From Toxorhynchites rutilus septentrionalis (taxonomy: Eukaryota; Arthropoda; Insecta; Diptera; Culicidae), in contig NC_073746.1 in assembly GCF_029784135.1 (NCBI RefSeq), positions 16,196,416 through 16,260,415 on the forward strand: 64,000 bases of DNA, written 5' to 3'. Under the pieces are notes generated by a model, which worked only from the letters and a program-made list of their open reading frames with translations, did no database searches and was not told the origin of the DNA. Shown in pieces: positions 57,290-64,000 of the stretch. Every line of letters begins with the position of its first letter. Within the stretch, counting starts at the first letter, position 1. The position numbers and the translations under genes are program-made.

Positions 57290-58337
57290 TACAGATCGGA
57301 CATATGTGATTCGATTATGTACAAATTTGGGCTCGATTATATACAGTTTTGAAAAAAAAAAATCATTTTTCATACTTCAAATATGACTTATTTCAAGAAG
57401 AAATGTAATCTTTCAACGATAAGGTGAAGTTCAACTCTTTGCGGTCGAATTAATTTCCCTTGAAAGAGATTCTCTTATCTTTCCACGCAAATAATATTTT
57501 GTTTGTACGGAATACCGTTACCTTTTATTAATAGAAACTTCGTATACATTCGTGAGAAAGATCACCAGACATTAAAATTCGTTCAGAAAAAATGGAAACT
57601 ATTACACCGTTCAAAAAAGTATTTAGTATAATTCCTTGCTGTGGTGGCTGAGAGCAGACAAACGACCGCAATGGGTTAAGGGGCTATTACATGTACAGTG
57701 GGGTGAAAATCGTGATTTTTGAAGATTTTGCTTGGAATTTCATCAGTAATTGTTTATATCGATATTGCAGCCAAATTAAGAAAGATAGAAGTTGGGTGTC
57801 AAATTGTAGAGATTAATAGATTAATTGATAGAAACAATCTAGTTTAATATAAAATTTTAGGATAAAATTAATAATAACACATCCAAAATTATTAACTTTT
57901 GAGTTTTTCCCTTCCAAGATGTTATTAAAATCCAATAATTTAGTTGTTCCGCTATTATATCCTGTACTAAATTTTCTCATCTTTCAAATGAAAGCAACAG
58001 AATCGTCTTCCGTCGCGTACTTTTTACTGTAGAGCCAGTTTGAGGCAACAGAGTCCGAAGCATAATAAACTCTGGCATTGTTGAAATTCGAACATATGCG
58101 TAGGAGGATTTTTTTTCATCAAATATGATCGTCTATCACCTCCTGCGAGAATCTGGATAAATTAATTTTTTTCATGTGAGAAAGGTGTTTTCTGACTTTA
58201 AGGGGATGAATAAAAAATTAAATTCCTCTTTTATTTTCAAAAAGCGAAAAACACAAAAAACCAAAAAAATTTTTTTTTGACTCGATTATATTCAGTGAAA
58301 AGGAATCAAAAACTGTATATAATCGAATCCGCCTGTA
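57290..58337. mobile_element. Non-autonomous TIR element with 8-bp duplication
   Basis: TTCCCTGA flanks both ends (57282-57289 and 58338-58345). The left end TACAGATCGGAC and the right end, reversed, TACAGGCGGATTCGATTATA are related inverted repeats, with GATTCGATTAT slightly further in on the left. An 8-bp duplication suits hAT-type insertion. Alternatively the inner TA is a mariner-type flank, and the outer match would be coincidence. Non-coding; related pieces lie at 18161 and 55120. Confidence 0.55.
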
Positions 58338-58773
58338 TTCCCTGATTTTCAAGGTTTTTTCCCTGGTAGTTGACACTCTGGAAACGGATAATGCATTCGA
58401 TTCTATGATTTACCCAACACCGTTTGTAGAAAAATTAAATAAGACCGTTCACAACTTTTTTCACATTCCAGGACATACACTATGTTTCATAATTACAAAA
58501 CGACCCAATTCTGTTAGGTTGGGATACAATAACTATCTTCATTTATAAGACTAGCTTCATAGCCTTAATTGTTTCACTAACATTCCTCTCGTGACTGCTG
58601 TAGTGCTTCGTTTGTGCTGAGCTCTATTGTGTGGTTTATTATATAGCGCTCTATTGTTTTTCGACTTCACATTTCCTCGCGTGTTACGAAAAACGGATAG
58701 TGAAAATACACTGAGAAAGTCCAAAAAGCGGGTTCAACACGTCAATAATTCAGAATCCGATGTTCTAGACAGA

Positions 58774-59874
58774 ATGCCGAAGCAGAAATATTGTGACCCG
58801 TCACGAGACTCCGAAATGGACTTATAACGACGCAGTATCATCACGCCACGAGGTGAGCAAAAGTTCACATAACCTCTCTTCGGTGACTGCGAACAATGGA
58901 TATTTTCCGCTTCAAGACATTGGTGACAAAGAAGTTATCAATAATCATTCTCCTAAGCCGAGTTCGACCAAAAAGGTTAAGATTCCGCTTATTACATTGG
59001 CGGAGCTGAGTCTTCCTGATGCACATGGAAAAATCCTGCATTCTGGTGTTTCAATGTTCAACACCAAACGAACTTCGTCCGGAATCAGCGTGTATGTCTA
59101 TTCGACAGGAGACTACAAGTTGCTAATTGTTCATCTGAAAAAGCAAAAGGTTCACTTTTTCACATATGTCCTTGACGAGGAGAAAACAACCAAGATCGTA
59201 CTATCAGGATTACATGACATGGGAGTCGATGATGTTGCCTCAGAATTAGTTAAAGTGGAGGTTAAACCGTTCCAGATCAGCAAGATGATGCTCAAAAACC
59301 AGAAGTACGCTGATCATGCACTGTCCCTACTTTACTTTCGTAAAGGATCAATCCACATTAACGATCTCAGGAAACTCAAGTCCGTTCACCACAGCATCGT
59401 CAATTGGGAATATTACTCCAGAAAAAATAACGTACTTATCCAGTGCCCCAACTGCCAAGTGTTTGGCATGGTTCAACACATTGTTTCAGACCTCCAAGAT
59501 GTGTAAAGTGTGGTGAAGCTCATTCAACAGAGAAATGTCCTCTAACAGCCAATCGCTCCAGCAAGGAAGATAAACTGTCCCAAGAAGTACTGAAGTGTGC
59601 CAATTGTAAACTCAAACACACGGGGAATTATTCAGAGTGCGCTGAACGTATTGAATTCATCAAAGCAAGAAGTTCCATCAACCAACGGAAAGTCTCGACA
59701 AAGAACACCTTCATGCTTCGCCAAGATCAGTTCCCTGCCCTCGAAGCCAAACTGTCCACTAGGATACATGATGCCCAACAGCCCGAGTGTTCTTACGCCA
59801 GTAAAGTGCGTTCCAGGTTGAGTCCTTTGAACCGTGTTCAAACTTCAGAAGTGACGCTTTACTACAAAACTTAG
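58774..59874 (+). pseudogene. Jockey-type LINE ORF1 (gag-like), frameshifted
   Basis: The likely start is ATGCCGAAGCAG at 58774, which runs out at 58827; the frame continues from 58793 in another phase. The long central part (58793-59506) has the gag-like domain with LIVHLKKQKVHFFTYVLDEE and VKPFQISKM. Zinc knuckles follow: CPNCQVFG, then, after a one-base deletion near 59467 (ggcatggtt where a ggccatggt type string would keep frame), THCFRPPRCVKCGEAHSTEK followed by C, and CANCKLKH. Knuckle order and spacing are as in Jockey/Juan ORF1. The two shifts inactivate it. Confidence 0.8.
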
Positions 59875-59879
59875 AGACA

Positions 59880-61987
59880 ATCATATTGGAAGCGAACAAT
59901 TTATTCATCCCCAAAACTGTGCCACAAACGATATAAACTTAGTCTGACACCGGATATAAAATCACTAATAAGACTTCAAAATCGTTGCAGAAGACAATGG
60001 CAATGAAATCGTCGTTACCTTCTATGGAAAACTGTTTACGTCCCGCTAGCTAAACAAGTAAACACAGAAATTGAAACTTTGAGAAATAAAATTTGGTCAA
60101 AGAACTTACTCGAAATGCATCGAAATTTAAATAATCGTCAAAGGCTTTGGAAGTTTACAAAATTACTAAAAAATAAACAGCGTTTTTTGCCTCCCTTGAA
60201 GACAGATGACAAAACATTGCTCACTGATCAAGAAAAGGTACAAGCTATTGGCAGTTCTATTGAAGAAACAGTAAATACAACCGTGAATAATTTCTAACAA
60301 AATGTCGTTCCCGATAATAATGATCAGCTGAGTCTTACGAACTCACGACAAGTCACTAATCTTATCAAAAAAAAGAGCCCAGGGGTTGATGGGATAAACA
60401 ATCGAATTCTTAAAATGCTTCCTAAGAAAGCTATTGTTTACATAACTTATATTTTATCGGATCCCTCCTTAAGAATAAGATGAAATGTAAATACATATTT
60501 GATATAAGATAGGATTAAGAATTGAGTGTGATGAGTGTGATTGAGAGTGTGAGTGTGAACATTGTCAACATATCCTCATATCCCCTCCTTTTCCTGAAGA
60601 ACATATGTCACCCTTCTAAACTCGAGTCGACCGCGAGTAATCGGTTTTCTACGTTATTAACATTAGAATTAAGGAAAAATGTATATATTCTAGTAACAAT
60701 ACAGTAAGGAGTTCGGCTCCTTTAAACTTATGTAACTGAGCCTGTTATTATTTTTTTTTTATTCAAGTCGTTTATCTTGAATAAAAAAAAATAATAACTT
60801 ATATTTTCAACAGTTGCTTTAAATTAGGATATCATCCATTGGCATGGAAACATGCCAATGTGATTGCTCTACCTAAACCCAACAAGGACATAAGCAACCC
60901 TTCTAATTATAGACCTATCAGCCTTTTATGTTCCTTGAGTAAAATTTTCGCAGGGATTGTACAAAAAAGGTTTGCACATGGAAGATAGAAATATAACACC
61001 TGCCGAACAGTTCGGATTCCGAAGTTAACATTCCACAGTACACCTACTTTGTAGAATTGTACGAAACATAAAAGCTCATAGAAAGAATCGCTCATCCACT
61101 GGCATGGTTCTCCTAGACACAGAGAAACCTTTTGACACAGTATGGCACAAAGGTTTTATTTACAAAATGATTGATAAGAGCTTCCCTTCATACTTAGTAA
61201 ACCTTTGTGCTTCATTTTTGGAAAATCGTACACATTATCCGACATCTATCCTATCCATGCAGGTGTTCCTCAGGGTAGTGTTTTATCAACAGTTCTGTAT
61301 AATCTGTTTACTAGTGATATTCCTAACTTTCAAAACTGTGTTAGATATCACTTTGCCGACGATTTCGCCTTAACATCGTCTGCAAAAAGACCGAGGGACG
61401 TAATTAGCCGATTGAATCAAGCAACTGCTCATTACATTGATTATTGCAATAAATGGAAAATCAAAGTGAATGCGAACAAGACAGAATGCATATACTTCAC
61501 GAGGTTCACAGCGTCTCGAAAACTCCCAAGTAGATGTCTATCAGTAGACGGTACTGAAGTTGCATGGAAAAATGACGTAAAATATCTAGGTATGGTCTTG
61601 GGTAAACGACTTACGTTCCAGAAAAACACTCAATATATCCGTGAGAAAAGCAAGAAACTTATCAAAATGCTATACAGCTTCATAAATAGAAGATCGAAAC
61701 TTAACACTATTAATAAGTTATTATTCTATAAAACCATATTTCGACCGATATTGACACATGCTTAGCCGGCATGGAAGGATTGTGCCAGAACACACGAAAG
61801 AATGTTGCAAATTATTCAGAACAAATGCTTAAAATTGAAATACGACCTCCCATATTGGCTCGGTACTGAAAATTTACATGAGATAGCAAATATCGATACC
61901 CCAGATAGATTCTGTAACAAATTAAATCAAAACTTCTTGAGAAAATGTGTAGCATCCGACCATGAGCTCATTCGTGAGCTTTGTGAT
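59880..61987 (+). pseudogene. Jockey-type LINE ORF2 remnant (RT), EN deleted
   Basis: The first recognisable part is the linker after the endonuclease (LTPDIKSLIRLQNRCRRQWQ near 59940), so about 230 residues of endonuclease are absent. RT motifs follow: KKSPGVDGINNRILKMLP, then, past the nested insertion, PKPNKDISNPSNYRPISLLC, LLDTEKPFDTVWH, AGVPQGSVLSTVLYNLF, FADDFALTSS, KTECIYFTR and DVKYLGMVL. Stops and frameshifts occur at several places, for example near 60015, 60297, 60988 and 61763. It is dead but confidently Jockey-like. Confidence 0.8.
60456..60793 (+). mobile_element. 3' fragment of the I-type LINE nested in Jockey
   Basis: Flanked by ataacttatatttt on both sides (60442-60455 and 60794-60807). 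The interior shares acccttctaaactcgagt and accgcgagtaatcggttttc with the 3'UTR at 23969-24010, and both end with aactgagcctgt plus tail. The tail here is unusual: T-rich, then a short inverted repeat ttattcaagtcg/cttgaataaa, then A. It is a severely 5'-truncated insertion, later than the Jockey element. Confidence 0.85.
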
Positions 61988-62245
61988 TGATTATTGTCGT
62001 GTTTGTCTTTTGTTCGTAAGTCAGTTAAAGCTCATTTCATTTTTTTTGCTCAATAGTTTACGGTTTTTTGTTAATTCGGTTTTCCCTTAGAAAATTTTCA
62101 TTGTATTATATGATTCATAAATTGCTTCGACTTTATTAGTATCAATTGTTTGTTGTATAGCTTTAGCTGGTCTCAGAACAAGAAAAATCATTATGTAAAC
62201 TCTGTAAAAAGTACCAGTACCGAAATAAACTGTAATATAAACTGA

Positions 62246-64000
62246 TCTATTGTTTCACTAAGGCGTGAAACATTATTAGCGAGGAACGCGAGATGAAAAA
62301 CTCAAAAACTTCTTAAGAATCACTAAATAATCTCTTGTCACATTTATTCATAATCTAAAATCGATGACATATTGGGTTATTAAAAAGTCAAGTTTGAATA
62401 GTTAAAGTTTAACCCAGTCCTTTTGTGAACTAATGGCGTGATAGTAATCGATTTGTATTTCGAAGCGACAATCTGACGACACCTTGAAAGAGGCATCAAA
62501 CAAATAGTGAGGCGATGATTGTATAAGCTCGAACTGTATAAGGAAGATTTATTTCAACAGAGACGCTAGCTCAAAAAAAAAAACTCTTTCACCTCATGTG
62601 TGTGTCATAATCCACATCCCACGCACAGTTGTGTCTTGCCTTGGGAGACCAGCTTAACGCGGCAACTTCCTGGCCATAGTAAACAGATTCTCTCTCTTTT
62701 TGGCGCAACCGTATTGTTTGCCGACACCGGCATCTTTGTTTGCAGATTCGCTCCGGCTACCGCCCTCCTCCCACACAACCGCCCATCATCCGATGGATTC
62801 CGGCTATTTGGCAGTGTCACTTTCATGTTGCAATATTTTCCAACTTTCGCTTCACTTTTGATGTGTTTGTTTGCCCTCGTGTCGAACCACTCCCATTCTC
62901 CGGCGAAGCATGTTTTCATGGGTTTCGCTTTTATTTTTCCTCCCCCAACACACACAACCAGAGGATCAATGTTGCAATTTCACTGACTGACAAGGGATTA
63001 TTGGCGTTTGATCTTTTTCCCCCGTGAATGTGCCGGAGACCGCGTAGAACGGGAAGCAGTTCCGACCGAACGCTTCCTGTCGAAACGTATCAATCACGCC
63101 ACCGGCAGAGCGACAGACAAACGACGAGGCTTGCATATTCAAATTCCAGTAGCACTACAGGAAATTATAATTATTTACACCAGCCAGCAAAACATTCAAC
63201 TTTACTAACTCAGCGAATGAAGCGGCCAATCAGCAGTGTCCGTTGGTTGGCTGTCGAGAGGTCATTAATTATCCTTGTACCGAGTGGCAGAATCCATCCA
63301 CTGCATCCGTTCGTTCATTCGTGGGTTCGAATCCGCTGGAGAGATGCAGCGTTTTTTTTTTGTTTTTGTTACTGGTGCCAATTCAGGATAATTAATGGTT
63401 TTCAACGCAAGGACTCTTACCTCCCACGCGCACCCGAAATATTCCGGCTGCAAAACCCGGGCGATAAATTACCGACCATCAAAATTAAACAAATACTCCA
63501 TCAAGCCCCCGGCCCCATTTCGGGGGATCTCCCTGTGAATTTTAGTTTGTTTGTTTCTGGCAGGAATGTGTGTTTTATATCATGGCAGTTCCGCTCTTGT
63601 TGCCAATAGTTAACAACACTGGCAGGAACGACGAAGGTACACGGCTTGGCCACCGCACAGCAGTGACTGTGCAGCTTTTTCCTCACATTTTTCGGAGCGA
63701 GTCCAAAACAGCAGCAGCAGCATCGGCAGTGTTATTCCGCTGGGATGTGACTGATAGGAGCAGTCGTAAATTTTGAAATAAATGACGTGAAAATATGGAT
63801 ATGAATCATTGAGTTATCCTACGGCAGGGTGGAGTGGAGTGCTCAGGAAAGCGCCAGCTCATGGTGACTGTTTTTTTTCTGCTAACTACAGCATGGATGC
63901 AATTCTCATTCGTTTTAAGTATTCTCGATGACTTCACAGGTTTTGTTTCCATTGTTGAGATAATATTAAATTTTGGATGTTTAGTTTTCATTTATGTGCA
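62246..64000. other. Mostly unique non-coding DNA, no gene recognised
   Basis: 62246-62590 is AT-rich; 62590-64000 is GC-richer and not obviously repetitive, with CAG repeats near 63708. Open frames up to 193 codons overlap on both strands but show no recognisable domain. Possibly continuing host intron. Confidence 0.4.

Larger units (their letters stand above)
58570..62245 (+). mobile_element. Defective Jockey-type LINE with a nested LINE fragment
   Basis: Contains ORF1 (58774-59874) and remnants of ORF2 (59880-61987) on the + strand. The endonuclease domain normally at the start of ORF2 is missing, removed by a deletion at about 59900. A 338-bp I-type fragment is nested at 60456-60793. Ends are approximate: the 5' boundary is judged from where recognisable sequence starts, the 3' from gaaataaactgtaatataa after the ORF2 end. 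No target duplication found. Confidence 0.72.

Noticed and set aside
63028..63609. A 193-codon open frame near the end of the window
   Set aside because: No recognisable domain, overlaps other frames of similar length, and composition is unremarkable. Chance ORF in GC-richer DNA is the simpler explanation.

Overview
The window is eukaryotic, AT-rich, intron-rich DNA that is mostly transposable elements. The mix of element families (R4/Dong-type LINE with a restriction-like endonuclease, I-type and Jockey-type LINEs, an L2/CR1-type LINE, Bel/Pao LTR element, ITmD37E mariners, tRNA-derived SINEs, TA- and TTAA-flanked MITEs) is what one expects of a mosquito, most likely a culicine. That is an inference from element families, not a species identification. 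I found only one convincing piece of a host gene: a 79-nt internal exon (46350-46428, + strand) encoding a transmembrane segment of a Methuselah-like class B GPCR. The moderately GC-rich, non-repetitive stretches (about 12.5-14.3, 24.8-25.7, 30.3-32.6, 46.4-48.4 and 62.5-64.0 kb) are probably intronic or intergenic host DNA; I see no other exon I can defend.

Layout. 0.4-3.9 kb: low-complexity AT-rich repeat holding a foldback MITE. 3.9-4.25 kb: short Helitron-like element. 4.3-10.6 kb: two near-identical R4-clade retrotransposons in tandem on the - strand, one 5'-truncated and one with a full 1.2-kb-codon reading frame. 10.6-19.4 kb: AT-rich sequence, a TIR element, a SINE with its target duplication, and a dispersed repeat. 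19.5-24.1 kb: an I-type LINE bounded by an 11-bp target duplication, with ORF2 broken by a single stop. 26.5-29.2 kb: a decayed mariner with a SINE inserted six bases inside its terminus. 29.3-34.2 kb: two inverted copies of a repeat that carries a conserved TATA-Inr promoter. 35-41 kb: AT microsatellite, AT-rich dispersed repeats, and a 3-kb GA-rich satellite with a higher-order anchor. 42.4-46.2 kb: a TA-flanked terminal-inverted-repeat element into which two ITmD37E mariners have gone head to head; one of them has an intact 339-aa transposase. 46.35 kb: the GPCR exon. 48.5-53.6 kb: an L2/CR1-type LINE split by a Bel/Pao element and by two different SINEs. 53.6-58.4 kb: MITEs of several classes, including a TTAA-flanked MITE nested in a foldback element. 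58.6-62.2 kb: a broken Jockey-type LINE containing a fragment of the same I-type family that lies at 19.5 kb.

Functionally, the candidates for recent activity are the full-length R4-type element (its neighbour differs by only about a dozen bases in 2.1 kb), the intact ITmD37E transposase with perfect 49-bp terminal repeats, and the I-type LINE with one stop codon. SINEs here would rely on LINE machinery in trans and MITEs on transposases of matching TIR class. Nested target-site duplications let the relative insertion order be read directly at several places.
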